Origin: Geothrix campi
GTDB taxonomy: Bacteria > Acidobacteriota > Holophagae > Holophagales > Holophagaceae
Assembly (NCBI RefSeq): GCF_024609265.1
Contig: NZ_JANHMP010000003.1
Span: forward strand, 237,497 to 301,496
DNA: 64,000 nt
Direction of reading: 5' to 3'
Of this stretch, positions 1 through 8,417 are shown piece by piece. Position 1 is the stretch's first letter; each line of letters opens with the position of its first letter. The notes under the pieces are model-generated. The model saw only the letters and a program-made list of their open reading frames with translations. It was not told the DNA's origin and did no database searches. Made by a program: the position numbers and the translations under genes.

Positions 1-68
1 TGCTGTGGCTGATCGTGGGCTCGCTGGGACTCGGCGCCGTGAAGCTGGGGCTGCTCACGGTCAACTGA
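1..68 (+). CDS. C-terminal end of a membrane protein (partial)
   Basis: An open frame entering from the left edge reads a hydrophobic tail that ends in LLTVN and a TGA stop at 66-68. About 21 residues are visible, rich in Leu, Gly and Val, which fits a last transmembrane helix. The protein cannot be identified from this piece. Confidence 0.5.
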   Translation, partial: LWLIVGSLGLGAVKLGLLTVN

Positions 69-72
69 AAGC

Positions 73-157
73 AACTGCGAAACACGCGAAATGACACGAA
101 AACAAAGCGTGAAAGGCCTCACTTGCCCTTTCGCGTTCATTCACGTCTTTCGCGGTT
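73..157. repeat. Imperfect inverted repeat of GCGAAA/TTTCGC type
   Basis: The left arm (73-101) and right arm (129-157) are imperfect inverted copies of about 29 bases, built around GCGAAA, ACG and CGAAA words, with a loop of about 27 bases. It sits just downstream of the first stop codon and upstream of the carbonic anhydrase gene. From memory it resembles short intergenic repeats seen in many environmental bacteria. It could serve as a terminator-like hairpin, though no T-run follows. Confidence 0.55.
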
Positions 158-216
158 CCTGCCTTTCATCCATTCAGGTGGGCCCGATAATGCAGGTCTG
201 GCTTTTCGAGGTGTTC

Positions 217-798
217 ATGATCCGCTCCTTCCAAGGCATGGTCCCCAGGCTCGGTTCCCGCGTGTTCGTGGCGGACAGCGCGCTGGTGCTGGGCGACGTG
301 ACCATCGGCGACGACGCCAGCCTCTGGTTCAATTGCGCCATCCGCGGCGACGTGAACTGGATCCGCATCGGGGCCCGCACGAACATCCAGGACGCCTGCT
401 GCCTGCATGTCACCAACGAAAAGTGGCCGCTCATCGTCGAAGAAGAGGTGAGCATCGCCCACAACGTGATGCTGCACGGCTGCACCATCCGGAAGAACGC
501 CCTCATCGGCATGAGCACGACGATCATGGACGGCGCCGAGATCGGCGAGGGCTGCCTCGTGGCCGCGGGCAGCCTGGTGCGCGAGGGTTTCCACGCTCCG
601 CCCCATAGCCTAGTGGCGGGCTGGCCCGCCGAAGTGAAGGGGCCCCTCAGTGAGAAGCAGCGCGCCCTTGTCGCCAGCATCTGGGCCCGCTACGTGCGGT
701 ACAAGGAGGCCTACTTCGCCGATGGCTGGCCCATCGCCGAAGCGCCCGTGATCGACACGCCCCGGCCCGGCTTCGCCGAGGGTCATCCTTATCCGTAG
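217..798 (+). CDS. Gamma-class carbonic anhydrase family protein
   Basis: A left-handed beta-helix protein of 193 residues in the gamma carbonic anhydrase/YrdA/PaaY family, which hydrates CO2 or is a structural relative that lost activity. The hexapeptide-repeat pattern runs through most of the chain (VLGDVTIGDDASLW, then the VSIAHNVMLHG region). Three histidines fit the zinc ligands: one in CLHV, one in IAHN and one in MLHG. The start was chosen at the ATG preceded by GAGG with a 5-base gap; an upstream in-frame ATG at 190 lacks such a site. It stands alone, with a convergent gene just downstream. Enzymatic activity is inferred, not shown. Confidence 0.9.
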   Translation: MIRSFQGMVPRLGSRVFVADSALVLGDVTIGDDASLWFNCAIRGDVNWIRIGARTNIQDACCLHVTNEKWPLIVEEEVSIAHNVMLHGCTIRKNALIGMSTTIMDGAEIGEGCLVAAGSLVREGFHAPPHSLVAGWPAEVKGPLSEKQRALVASIWARYVRYKEAYFADGWPIAEAPVIDTPRPGFAEGHPYP

Positions 799-806
799 GC
801 CTTTGC

Positions 807-1532
807 CTAGTTGTGCGGGGCCGGCGGTTCCACGGGAGGATTAACCACTTCCCACCCATCCTCGGTGTGGCCCCGGACATGCTCCTGCGTGTGCGTGACG
901 ACCTGGCGCTCGAGAACCTTCTCCCCGCTCCCACGTCGGACATGGGCCTGGAATCTGATGGACCAGGTGGTGACGCCGCCTTCCTCCTCCCGGTCCGCGT
1001 AGACCAGGATGGTGCCGAGGGCGCCGACCCGGCCGGCCTGGATCGCCGGGGCCTTCGGATCCACAGGATTCTTCAGCGCCGAGACCTCGGGATCCTTCAG
1101 GAGGTCCTGGATGATGACGTCCGCTGCGGCCGGCTGGCCGGGGTTCCTGGCCTGCCAGGCGAACACGGCGGCTTCGGCCCTGGCCTGCACGAGATCGAGG
1201 TTGTGCTGGATGGCCATAGACCGGGCCTGCTCCCGCTGGGAGAGCAGGGCCGGGATCGCGATGGCGCTCACGATGCCCACGAAGGGCAGCATCAGCACGG
1301 GGAGCACCAGGCCGATGATGCCCGTGACCAGGCCCGTGGATGGCACGGGCGCGTAGGCCTGGGGGTCCGCCTTGGCCGTGCGCTTGGCTTTGGCCTGCTG
1401 CACCAGGGCCACGATGCCGAGGATGATGGCCAGCGGGATGCCCACGCAAGTGAGGGCGCAGACGATGGCGAGGATGCCGCAGACCTTGGCGGCGCCTGCG
1501 CCGGGGGCCTGCGGGAGCTGGGAAGCGGACAT
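807..1532 (-). CDS. DUF4190-like membrane protein with pilin-like second helix
   Basis: This 241-residue protein starts with a hydrophobic pair of segments: a first helix in a KVCGILAIVCALTC context, a basic linker (QQAKAKRTAKAD), then a second helix GIVSAIAIPALLSQREQAR. The first part resembles DUF4190-type small membrane proteins. The second strongly recalls the N-terminal helix of type IV pilins and pseudopilins, followed by a soluble C-terminal domain of about 120 residues. The second of two close ATG codons is preferred because GGAG lies 6 bases before it, whereas it abuts the first ATG. The gene is monocistronic. Its function is unknown; a pilin-derived sensor or envelope protein is only a guess. 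Confidence 0.75.
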   Translation of the reverse strand: MSASQLPQAPGAGAAKVCGILAIVCALTCVGIPLAIILGIVALVQQAKAKRTAKADPQAYAPVPSTGLVTGIIGLVLPVLMLPFVGIVSAIAIPALLSQREQARSMAIQHNLDLVQARAEAAVFAWQARNPGQPAAADVIIQDLLKDPEVSALKNPVDPKAPAIQAGRVGALGTILVYADREEEGGVTTWSIRFQAHVRRGSGEKVLERQVVTHTQEHVRGHTEDGWEVVNPPVEPPAPHN

Positions 1533-1642
1533 GCGCATCTCCGATGGGATCAGCCAAGCCTTTCACGACGGCTCGGGATATCTCAAGCCTTTTCGGCTTA
1601 CCACTCCCCATTCCCGGGCCATACCGCTAGACTCTCCGGATC

Positions 1643-2716
1643 ATGTCCCCCCTGCTGATCCTCCGCGTCCACGCCGATCTGCGCCTCGGGCTGGGGCACG
1701 TAGCCCGGGCGCTCGCCCTCCAGGAGGCCTGGCGCGCCCTGGGAGGACAGGCCTGCCTGGCCGCATCCGGGGATGACCGCGCACGACGGGTGGGCGGCGG
1801 CACCCATCCCTTCCTGGACCAGCCCCTCCCCTGCGAAGCCGTCTACCTGGGCGCAGCGATCCATGCGCCGCTGCCCGCTGATCTGCAGGCCCGTGCCGCC
1901 GTCGTGCTGGTGGACCAGTGGGACACCAGCACCACCTTCCTCCAGGCCCTGCGTCCCTTGAAGGTGGCGGTGATGGAGGACGACACGGACGCCCACGAAA
2001 CGGCGGATCTGCTCTTCCAGCCCTTCCTGGAGGGCGTGCGCTGGCCGGACCATCCGGTGAAGGTGCTGGAGGGAAGGAAGGTGCGGCCCTACGAGACAAA
2101 GTCCGGTGCCTGCCGCGTGGTGCGCGGTTCCAACTTCATCGTGGTGGACAAGACGGCCCTGGAACTGCGCCCCAAGCGGGTGCCCCTGCAGCCCCTGGCC
2201 GTCCACAAGCTGTTGATCACTTTCGGCGGCAGCGACGGCCCGAATCTGGCTCAGAAGGCCTTCGACACCCTGGCCCGCCTCGCGGCGGAGGACCGCTGGC
2301 GGGGCGCCTGCACCCTGCTGGCCCCCAACGGCATCCAGGGGGCCGCCTTCCCGGGCTGCTCGGTCGTCAAGAGCATTCCCGGTCTCACCCGGCGCATTCC
2401 GGACTACGACGCCATCTGGTGCTCCGCCGGGGTGACCTTGGCGGAATCCCTCTGCATGGGCATCCCAGCGACAGTCTGGGGGCAGAACGAGCGGCAGCAC
2501 GGCATTCTGGCGGATCTCGCCCTGGCCAACGGCTGCTTCGACCTGGGCGTGGGCCCCGAGGCCGACCTGGCCATCGTGCGGGAGGCCCTGGCCCAGTGGC
2601 TGGGGCCCGAGGGCCAGGACAACCGCCAGGAACAGGTCCGCGACGGCATGGCCCTCGTGGATGGCCTGGGCGCCTCGCGCATCGCCCAGGAGTTGTGGCG
2701 GTTGGCGGAGCGCTAG
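1643..2716 (+). CDS. PseG-like GT-B glycosyltransferase/UDP-sugar hydrolase
   Basis: A 357-residue protein with the GT-B two-domain layout. The N-terminal pattern LRLGLGHVARALALQ matches the glycine-rich loop of PseG-type UDP-diacetamido-trideoxy-altropyranose hydrolases and related MurG-fold enzymes. The C-terminal half has LLITFGGSDG and later WCSAGVTLAES, which fit the nucleotide-sugar binding motifs. PseG acts in pseudaminic acid synthesis, but no other pse gene lies nearby, so the true substrate is open. The gene is isolated and its TAG stop is the first three bases of the terminal inverted repeat of the downstream element. The family call is fairly safe; the specific reaction is not. 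Confidence 0.75.
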   Translation: MSPLLILRVHADLRLGLGHVARALALQEAWRALGGQACLAASGDDRARRVGGGTHPFLDQPLPCEAVYLGAAIHAPLPADLQARAAVVLVDQWDTSTTFLQALRPLKVAVMEDDTDAHETADLLFQPFLEGVRWPDHPVKVLEGRKVRPYETKSGACRVVRGSNFIVVDKTALELRPKRVPLQPLAVHKLLITFGGSDGPNLAQKAFDTLARLAAEDRWRGACTLLAPNGIQGAAFPGCSVVKSIPGLTRRIPDYDAIWCSAGVTLAESLCMGIPATVWGQNERQHGILADLALANGCFDLGVGPEADLAIVREALAQWLGPEGQDNRQEQVRDGMALVDGLGASRIAQELWRLAER

Positions 2717-2987
2717 GGCCTGTCTTCAAAGTGGGGCGTGGCCGCGCAAGGGGCGCCGCCCAAGCGAGGCAAGGAAAGCGACGAGGGCGATGGTGGACCC
2801 CTCGTCGAGGAGCTTGACGCAGCATCGCGCCGGGCGCCGCCCCTTGCCCTCCGGGACGGTGACCAGCCGCACCCCTGGCTGCGTTGCCGGCCTCGAACGA
2901 TGTCCCGCATCGCCCTTCGGCCGCCGCCTTGCCATGAGCGCGGCTGGGCACCGTCGCGGCGGCGTCCCACTTTGAAAACAGGCCCTA
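2714..2987 (-). repeat. 274-bp element with 22-bp terminal inverted repeats
   Basis: The ends at 2714-2735 and 2966-2987 are inverted copies over 22 bases with a single mismatch; the core begins GGGCCTGT and includes TTCAAAGTGGG. The ends are flanked by TA on both sides, possibly a TA target duplication. The interior contains GATGCGGGACATCGTTC on the minus strand, which recurs in the element at 63203-63472, so the two are related in opposite orientation. No convincing coding frame is present. It looks like a MITE or a relic of a mobile element and starts within the stop codon of the PseG-like gene. Confidence 0.8.
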
Positions 2988-3101
2988 GGGCTGAAATCCC
3001 GGCTTGACCCCCCGGCCCCTCAACGATAAGCTTTCCCTTCTGTGGACTCGCCGCCCGTAGGGTGGTGTCCCCGCAGCCCGATCCCGATTCCGGAGCAGGC
3101 C

Positions 3102-3536
3102 ATGAGCACGTACTTCCCGAAAGCCAACGACCTGAAGCGCCAGTGGTTCCTGGTCGATGCCACCGGCATCCCCGTGGGCCGCCTGAGCACCGCCGTGGCG
3201 GATGTCCTCTCCGGCAAGAACAAGCCGACCTGGACCCCCTTCCTCGACACCGGCGACCACGTCATCGTCATCAACGCCGAGAAGGCGGTGCTGACCGGCA
3301 AGAAGGGCGTGCAGAAGTTCTACCGCCGCACCACCACCCAGCCCGGCTCCATGAAGGAAGTCCGCGCCGAGGTGATGAAGGCCACCTTCCCCGAGCGCAT
3401 CATCGAGAGCGCGGTCAAGGGCATGCTGCCCAAGGGCCCCCTCGGCCGGGCGATGTACCGCAAGCTCAAGGTCTATGCCGGTCCCGACCACGAGCAGGCC
3501 GCCCAGCAGCCCCAGATCCTGACCATCCAGAAGTAG
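3102..3536 (+). CDS. rplM: 50S ribosomal protein L13
   Basis: Ribosomal protein L13, an early-assembling component of the large subunit, 144 residues and close to the usual length of about 142. Typical L13 patterns are visible: [16 protein letters not shown] near the start, [11 protein letters not shown], and [18 protein letters not shown] near the end. The ATG was chosen because GGAG lies 6 bases upstream and the protein then begins MSTYFPK as family members do. It is followed 13 bases later by rpsI, the conserved bacterial L13-S9 operon. The 5' region holds the remains of a repeat element and then an unremarkable leader. Confidence 0.98.
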   Translation: MSTYFPKANDLKRQWFLVDATGIPVGRLSTAVADVLSGKNKPTWTPFLDTGDHVIVINAEKAVLTGKKGVQKFYRRTTTQPGSMKEVRAEVMKATFPERIIESAVKGMLPKGPLGRAMYRKLKVYAGPDHEQAAQQPQILTIQK

Positions 3537-3549
3537 AGGCGAGGAACCC

Positions 3550-3942
3550 ATGGCCATTTCCCAGAACTACGGAACCGGTCGCCGCAAGAGTGCGGCCGCC
3601 CGCGCCTTCCTTCGTCCCGGCACCGGCAAGATCACCGTCAACGGCCGCAGCCTCGAGAGCTACTTCCCGAACGCCGTGCTCCGCATGATGGTTCACCAGC
3701 CCCTGGTGCTGGCCGACCTCGACGGCAAGTTCGACATGATCATCAGCGTGTGTGGCGGCGGCCCTGCCGGACAGGCTTCGGCCATCCGCATGGGCATCTC
3801 CCGCGCCCTGTTGGGCTACAACGAGCAGCTGAAGTCCCTCCTGCGTGGCGCCGGCCTTCTGACCCGCGACCCCCGCATGAAGGAGCGCAAGAAGCCCGGT
3901 CGCAGGGCCGCTCGTCGTCGCTTCCAGTTCAGCAAGCGCTAG
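3550..3942 (+). CDS. rpsI: 30S ribosomal protein S9
   Basis: Ribosomal protein S9, 130 residues, the usual length. It shows the N-terminal [14 protein letters not shown], the central [19 protein letters not shown] and the basic tail ending RRRFQFSKR, whose last Arg contacts P-site tRNA in known ribosomes. It is co-transcribed with rplM, and an AGGCGAGG-like site precedes the ATG. A strong UUCG-capped hairpin follows directly. Confidence 0.98.
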   Translation: MAISQNYGTGRRKSAAARAFLRPGTGKITVNGRSLESYFPNAVLRMMVHQPLVLADLDGKFDMIISVCGGGPAGQASAIRMGISRALLGYNEQLKSLLRGAGLLTRDPRMKERKKPGRRAARRRFQFSKR

Positions 3943-3951
3943 TCGTTCTCT

Positions 3952-3979
3952 GGAAGGGGGATCTTCGGATCCCCCTTCC
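3952..3979 (+). terminator. UUCG-capped hairpin after rpsI
   Basis: A perfect 12-bp stem, GGAAGGGGGATC pairing with GATCCCCCTTCC, closes on a TTCG tetraloop. It is followed by CGTTTCTCC, which is only weakly T-rich. It probably ends or attenuates the rplM-rpsI transcript before rpsB, or acts as an RNA-stabilising 3' end. Confidence 0.75.
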
Positions 3980-4098
3980 CGTTTCTCCGGTCCACGGGAT
4001 TCCGTGGACGATTCGGGCGAAGGGGACCAACCCCAAGCCTTTCATCCCACCCGCGGCGCTCCTTCACTCGCATGCGCCGCTTGACCAGGGAGGCCAGC

Positions 4099-4851
4099 AT
4101 GGCTGCCATCCAGATGAAGGAACTCCTCGAGGCCGGTGCCCATTTCGGACACCAGACCAAGCGTTGGAATCCCAAGATGAAGAAGTACATCTTCGGGGCC
4201 CGCAACAGCATCTACATCATCGACCTCCAGAAGACCCTGCGCCTCTGGAACACCGCCGCGAACTTCCTGACCAAGGCCGCCGGCGAGGGGAAGAACTTCC
4301 TCTTCGTGGCCACCAAGCCCCAGGCCCAGGAGCTCATCGCCGAGCAGGCCGCCCGCTGCGGCGCCTTCTACGTCAACAACCGCTGGCTGGGCGGCATGCT
4401 GACCAACTTCGCGACCATCAAGAAGAGCCTTGAGAAGTTCCGCGAGATCGAGGCCACCCTGGCGGATCCCGCCCGCACGGCCCTGCTTTCCAAGAAGGAA
4501 CTGCTGACCCTGAACCGCACCCGCCTGAAGCTGGAGGCCTCCTTCCACGGCATCCGCGACATGCGTTCGCTGCCCGACATCATCTTCGTCATCGATCCCC
4601 ATCGCGAAGACATCGCCGTGACCGAAGCGAAGAAGATCGGCATCAAGGTGGTGGGCATTGTGGACACCAACTGCGATCCCGACATGGTGGACTACGTGAT
4701 CCCCGCCAATGACGACGCCATCCGCTCCATCCTGCTCTTCTCCGAGCGCGTGGCCGACTCCATCCTCGAGGGCCGCCAGTCCTTCCGCGACAAGGGCGAC
4801 AGCGAGGACATGAAGAAGATGATGGCCGAAAAGATGGAAGTCGAGGGCTAG
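4099..4851 (+). CDS. rpsB: 30S ribosomal protein S2
   Basis: Ribosomal protein S2, 250 residues. Clear motifs are LLEAGAHFGHQTKRWNPKM near the start, NNRWLGGMLTNFATIKKS in the middle, and PDIIFVIDPHREDIAVTEA followed by NCDPDMVDYVIPANDDAIRS. The start MAAIQMKELLE is preceded by AGGGAGG with a 5-base gap; an upstream ATG at 4072 would add nine atypical residues. It heads the conserved rpsB-tsf pair. In many bacteria S2 regulates its own operon, but no such site could be assigned here. Confidence 0.98.
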   Translation: MAAIQMKELLEAGAHFGHQTKRWNPKMKKYIFGARNSIYIIDLQKTLRLWNTAANFLTKAAGEGKNFLFVATKPQAQELIAEQAARCGAFYVNNRWLGGMLTNFATIKKSLEKFREIEATLADPARTALLSKKELLTLNRTRLKLEASFHGIRDMRSLPDIIFVIDPHREDIAVTEAKKIGIKVVGIVDTNCDPDMVDYVIPANDDAIRSILLFSERVADSILEGRQSFRDKGDSEDMKKMMAEKMEVEG

Positions 4852-4871
4852 ACCCTCCCCCACTACCTTCG

Positions 4872-4905
4872 TCAGCCATCAGAGGGTCCGCCCGCTGATG
4901 GCTGA
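4872..4905 (+). other. Hairpin between rpsB and tsf
   Basis: An 11-bp perfect stem (TCAGCCATCAG with CTGATGGCTGA) with a 12-base loop lies in the 88-base gap between rpsB and tsf. No T-run follows, so it is more likely a processing or attenuation hairpin than a full terminator. Confidence 0.6.
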
Positions 4906-4939
4906 TGGTCTGAAGCCCCCACGATCCAGGAGATGACCC

Positions 4940-5590
4940 ATGGCATTCACCGCCAATGACGTGAAGACGCTGCGCGAGAAGACCGGCCTCGGCATGATGG
5001 ACTGCAAGAAGGCTCTGGAAGAGAACAACGGCGACATGGAGCAGTCCATCGAATGGCTCCGCAAGAAGGGGATGGCCGCCTCTGCGAAGAAGGCCGACCG
5101 CATCGCCGCCGAAGGCATCGTGGAGGCCTACATCCACCCCGGCGGCCGCGTGGGCGTGCTGGTCGAAGTGAACTCCGAGACCGATTTCGTGGCCCGCAAC
5201 GAGGCCTTCCAGCGTCTGGTGAAGGAGATCGCGATGCACATCGCGGCCGCCGATCCCGCGCCCCGCTTCGTCACCAAGGAAGAGGTCACCCAGGACTTCC
5301 TGGAAACCGAGAAGCGGATCGCCATGGAGCAGGCCCTGGCCACCGGCAAGCCCCAGAACATCGTCGAGCGCATCGTCGAAGGCAAGATGAACAGCATCTT
5401 CAAGGAGGTCTGCCTCCTCGAACAGCCCTTCATCATGAACCCCGACCTCACCATCCAGCAGTACCTGTCCCAGAAGACCGCCGAGATCGGCGAGAAGCTC
5501 AGCATCCGCCGGTTCACCAAATACGTCATGGGCGAGGGCCTCGAGAAGCGCAGCGAGAACTTCGCCGCGGAAGTCGCCGCCGCCAAGTAG
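4940..5590 (+). CDS. tsf: Translation elongation factor Ts
   Basis: EF-Ts, the nucleotide exchange factor for EF-Tu. It has the N-terminal UBA-like domain ([19 protein letters not shown]), [16 protein letters not shown] and the signature [13 protein letters not shown]. At 216 residues it is shorter than the E. coli protein (283), resembling the compact EF-Ts of several other lineages with a reduced second core subdomain. AGGAG sits 7 bases before the ATG. It follows rpsB and ends at a strong terminator. Confidence 0.97.
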   Translation: MAFTANDVKTLREKTGLGMMDCKKALEENNGDMEQSIEWLRKKGMAASAKKADRIAAEGIVEAYIHPGGRVGVLVEVNSETDFVARNEAFQRLVKEIAMHIAAADPAPRFVTKEEVTQDFLETEKRIAMEQALATGKPQNIVERIVEGKMNSIFKEVCLLEQPFIMNPDLTIQQYLSQKTAEIGEKLSIRRFTKYVMGEGLEKRSENFAAEVAAAK

Positions 5591-5602
5591 GTTTTAACCT
5601 GC

Positions 5603-5641
5603 TACAAAAAGGGCGGCCGTTCCGGCCGCCCTTTTTGTAGG
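5603..5641 (+). terminator. Rho-independent terminator after tsf
   Basis: An 18-bp perfect stem, with CTACAAAAAGGGCGGCCG pairing across a TTC loop to a complementary arm ending in TTTTTGTAG. The A and T runs make it capable of terminating in both directions. It separates rpsB-tsf from pyrH, which must use its own promoter or read-through. Confidence 0.92.
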
Positions 5642-5676
5642 TAGGATCAGCCCATCGTCCTCCGCACGGAGAATCC

Positions 5677-6381
5677 ATGAAATTCAAGCGCATCCTTCTC
5701 AAGCTCTCCGGCGAAGCCCTCATGGGCGAACAGAAGTACGGCATCGATCCCTCGGTGGTGAACATGATCGCCGACCAGGTGAAGGCCATCCGGGAACTGG
5801 GCGTGGAAGTGGGGCTGGTCATCGGCGGCGGGAACATCTTCCGCGGCGTGGCGGGCGCCACCAAGGGCATGGACCGCACCACCGCCGATCACATGGGCAT
5901 GCTGGCCACCATGATCAACGCCCTGGCCCTCCAGGACGCCCTGGAGCACAAGGGCGTGAACACCCGCACCCTGTCGGGCCTGGAGATGCCCAAGGTGGCC
6001 GAGAGCTACATCCGCCGCCGCGCCACCCGCCACCTGGAGAAGGGTCGCGTGGTGATCTTCGGTGCGGGCACGGGGAATCCCTACTTCAGCACCGACACCG
6101 CCGCCGCCCTGCGCGGCAATGAGATCTGCGCCGAGGTGGTGATGAAGGCCACCAACGTGGACGGCATCTACACCGCCGACCCGAAGACGGACCCCACCGC
6201 CACCCGCTTCGACCGCATCTGCTTCCAGGACGTGCTGGAGAAGGGCCTGCGGGTCATGGACGCCTCCGCCATCGCCCTGTGCATGGAAAACAGGCTGCCC
6301 ATCCTCGTCTTCGACATGAACAAGCCCGGCAATCTGGTGGCCGCCGTGCAGGGCGAGCCCGTGGGCACGCTGGTTTCCTAA
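5677..6381 (+). CDS. pyrH: UMP kinase
   Basis: Bacterial UMP kinase of the amino-acid kinase fold, which phosphorylates UMP to UDP; 234 residues is typical. Motifs seen are [13 protein letters not shown] at the N-terminus, [12 protein letters not shown] (phosphate loop), [20 protein letters not shown], and [16 protein letters not shown] sits 5 bases before the ATG. The rpsB-tsf-pyrH order is conserved in bacteria; frr often follows but is absent here, where a GlcD-like oxidase gene starts instead. Confidence 0.97.
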   Translation: MKFKRILLKLSGEALMGEQKYGIDPSVVNMIADQVKAIRELGVEVGLVIGGGNIFRGVAGATKGMDRTTADHMGMLATMINALALQDALEHKGVNTRTLSGLEMPKVAESYIRRRATRHLEKGRVVIFGAGTGNPYFSTDTAAALRGNEICAEVVMKATNVDGIYTADPKTDPTATRFDRICFQDVLEKGLRVMDASAIALCMENRLPILVFDMNKPGNLVAAVQGEPVGTLVS

Positions 6382-6408
6382 CCGGACAGCCATCCGTCAC
6401 ACTGGGGC

Positions 6409-7749
6409 ATGGCCTTGTTCCCGAACCTTCCCGATGCTACGGTCCTCACGGATCCGGAGGCGCTGGAACCGTACCGCCGGGACGAATCCCACGTGCAGGG
6501 GAGCCTGCCCCTGGCCGTGGTGCTGCCCAAGGGTCCCGCGGCCCTGAAGGAGCTGGTGCGCCTGGCCAAGGCCGAGGGCTTCGGTCTGGTGCCCCGGGGC
6601 GCCGGCACGGGCAAGGCCGGCGGCTGTGTGCCCACGGGCGGGCGCGCCGTCGTGGTGGACTTCTCGGCCTGGCGCGGTGAGCTTCGCCTGTCGCCCCAGG
6701 ACCTCAGCCTCAGCGCTCCCGTCAGTGCGCCGCTGCGCGAAGTCAAGGCCACGGCCGCCGTCGCGGGCCTCTTCTACCCACCCGATCCCAACTCCTGGGA
6801 GAGCTGCGCCCTGGGCGGCACCCTCGCCACCAATGCGGGCGGGCCCAACGCATGCAAATACGGCATGACCCGTCATTGGGTGCTGTCCGTGGATGCCCTG
6901 CTGGAGGATGGCGAGGTCCACACCTTCGGCATCCACAGCGTGAAGGCCAATGCGGGCCCAGCCCTGGGGCAGCTGCTCATCGGCAGCGAAGGCATCTTCG
7001 GTTTCATCGTGGGCGCCACGCTGCGGCTGACGCCCCTGCCCCGGGAACACGCCACGCTGCTGCTGCCCACAAAGCGCTGGGAGGACCTGCTGGACCTGCC
7101 CGGGCGCCTCTGCGGCGCCGGCTACCTGCCCAGCGCCTTCGAGTTCTTCGACCCTGCCGTGCTGGCGGAGCTGCGAGCCTACGGCTCCGAAGAGGCCCGG
7201 CGCCTGCCCGGCGAGGCCCTGGCCATCCTCGAATTCGACGACCGTGGCAGCACCGCCGAGCCCTTCCTCGAAGGCCTGATGGACCTGCTGGGACCCATGG
7301 CCGAGGGCCTGGAGATCGCCTCGGACGAGCGCCAGCGGGCGGGCATCTGGGCCGTGCGCCGCATGACCAGCGCCTTCCTCAAGGAGCGCCACCCGAAGAA
7401 GGTCAGCGAAGACATCGTGGTCCCCCGCAGCCGCCTGCGGGAGTTCTTCACAGGGCTGGAGCGGTTGGATATCCCCAGCGTGACCTACGGCCACCTGGGC
7501 GATGGCAACCTCCATGTGAACCTGCTGGGCGCTGGCGAGGCCGATCCCGCCGCGCTCGAACAGCAGCTCATGGAGCTCTTCCGCCTGGCGCTATCCCTCG
7601 GCGGCACCCTCAGCGGGGAACACGGCATCGGCCTCACCAAGCGCGAGGCCTTTCTCACCCTGTCCGATCCCGGCCAGATCCAGATCCTGCGGACCCTCAA
7701 GCAGGCCCTGGATCCCCAGGGCATCTTCAATCCAGGCAAAGTGATCTGA
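6409..7749 (+). CDS. FAD-binding oxidase, GlcD/D-lactate dehydrogenase family
   Basis: A flavoprotein 2-hydroxyacid dehydrogenase of the GlcD/VAO fold, 446 residues, slightly shorter than typical GlcD. The N-terminal FAD-binding domain includes VPRGAGTGKAGGCVP and PPDPNSWESCALGGTLATNAGG. The C-terminal domain carries YGHLGDGNLHVNLL and SGEHGIGLTKRE, the metal/substrate-site region of the family. Likely substrates are glycolate, D-lactate or a D-2-hydroxy acid; none can be chosen from sequence. No GlcE or GlcF partner is present. Only a weak GGGG precedes the ATG. It is followed 11 bases later by a glycerophosphodiester phosphodiesterase gene. Confidence 0.88.
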   Translation: MALFPNLPDATVLTDPEALEPYRRDESHVQGSLPLAVVLPKGPAALKELVRLAKAEGFGLVPRGAGTGKAGGCVPTGGRAVVVDFSAWRGELRLSPQDLSLSAPVSAPLREVKATAAVAGLFYPPDPNSWESCALGGTLATNAGGPNACKYGMTRHWVLSVDALLEDGEVHTFGIHSVKANAGPALGQLLIGSEGIFGFIVGATLRLTPLPREHATLLLPTKRWEDLLDLPGRLCGAGYLPSAFEFFDPAVLAELRAYGSEEARRLPGEALAILEFDDRGSTAEPFLEGLMDLLGPMAEGLEIASDERQRAGIWAVRRMTSAFLKERHPKKVSEDIVVPRSRLREFFTGLERLDIPSVTYGHLGDGNLHVNLLGAGEADPAALEQQLMELFRLALSLGGTLSGEHGIGLTKREAFLTLSDPGQIQILRTLKQALDPQGIFNPGKVI

Positions 7750-7760
7750 AGGGGGTTCCC

Positions 7761-8417
7761 ATGTCCAAGCAGTCCCTGGTCCTCGGCCATCGCGGCCTGT
7801 CCGCGAAGCATCTGGAAAACAGCATGGAGGCCTTCCGCGCCGCCCTGGCGGCGGGCATGGCCGGTTTCGAATTGGACGTCCAACCCACCCGCGATGGCGT
7901 CTGCGTCGTGCTGCACGATGAGGATCTGGCCCGCACCGCGAATGGATCGGGCATCCTCCGGAAGATGAAGACCGCCGAACTGCCTCCCCTGAAGAACGGC
8001 GAACCCCTGCCCCGCCTGGCCGATGCGCTGGAGCTGCCGGCGAAACTCATCAACGTCGAGCTGAAGGGTGAACCCGGCTGGCAGCAGGCCCTGGCCACCG
8101 TGGAGGCCGCCGAGGCCCTGGACCGCGTGCTGTTCAGCAGCTTCGAGCACAGCGAGGTCCTCCAGCTCTGGGCCGCCTGCGAGACCGCCCGCTGCGGCTT
8201 CCTGTGGGAGGTGGACGAGGCCCTGGATCTCAGCCCGGAGGAACTGGCCGACCTGCCCGAAGCCCTCTGGTTCCACCCGCCCCTCAAGGCCGTGAAGGCC
8301 ATGCCCCGCCTCTGGCTGCCCTACGCGGACCGGCTGGCCCTCTGGGGCATGCAGACCCCTGCCGAAGCGAAGGACCTGCCCTTCGTGCCCGCGGTGCTCA
8401 TCGCCGATGGCCTCTGA
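7761..8417 (+). CDS. Glycerophosphodiester phosphodiesterase
   Basis: A GDPD-family TIM-barrel enzyme that releases glycerol-3-phosphate from glycerophosphodiesters. At 218 residues it is a little short for the family. It starts LGHRGLSAKHLENSMEAF, giving the catalytic His-Arg pair. FELDVQPTRDGVCVVLHDEDLAR follows with the Glu, Asp and second catalytic His. No signal peptide is seen, so it is probably cytoplasmic. AAGGGGG lies 5 bases before the ATG. The next reading frame starts inside its last codons, implying translational coupling. Confidence 0.88.
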   Translation: MSKQSLVLGHRGLSAKHLENSMEAFRAALAAGMAGFELDVQPTRDGVCVVLHDEDLARTANGSGILRKMKTAELPPLKNGEPLPRLADALELPAKLINVELKGEPGWQQALATVEAAEALDRVLFSSFEHSEVLQLWAACETARCGFLWEVDEALDLSPEELADLPEALWFHPPLKAVKAMPRLWLPYADRLALWGMQTPAEAKDLPFVPAVLIADGL

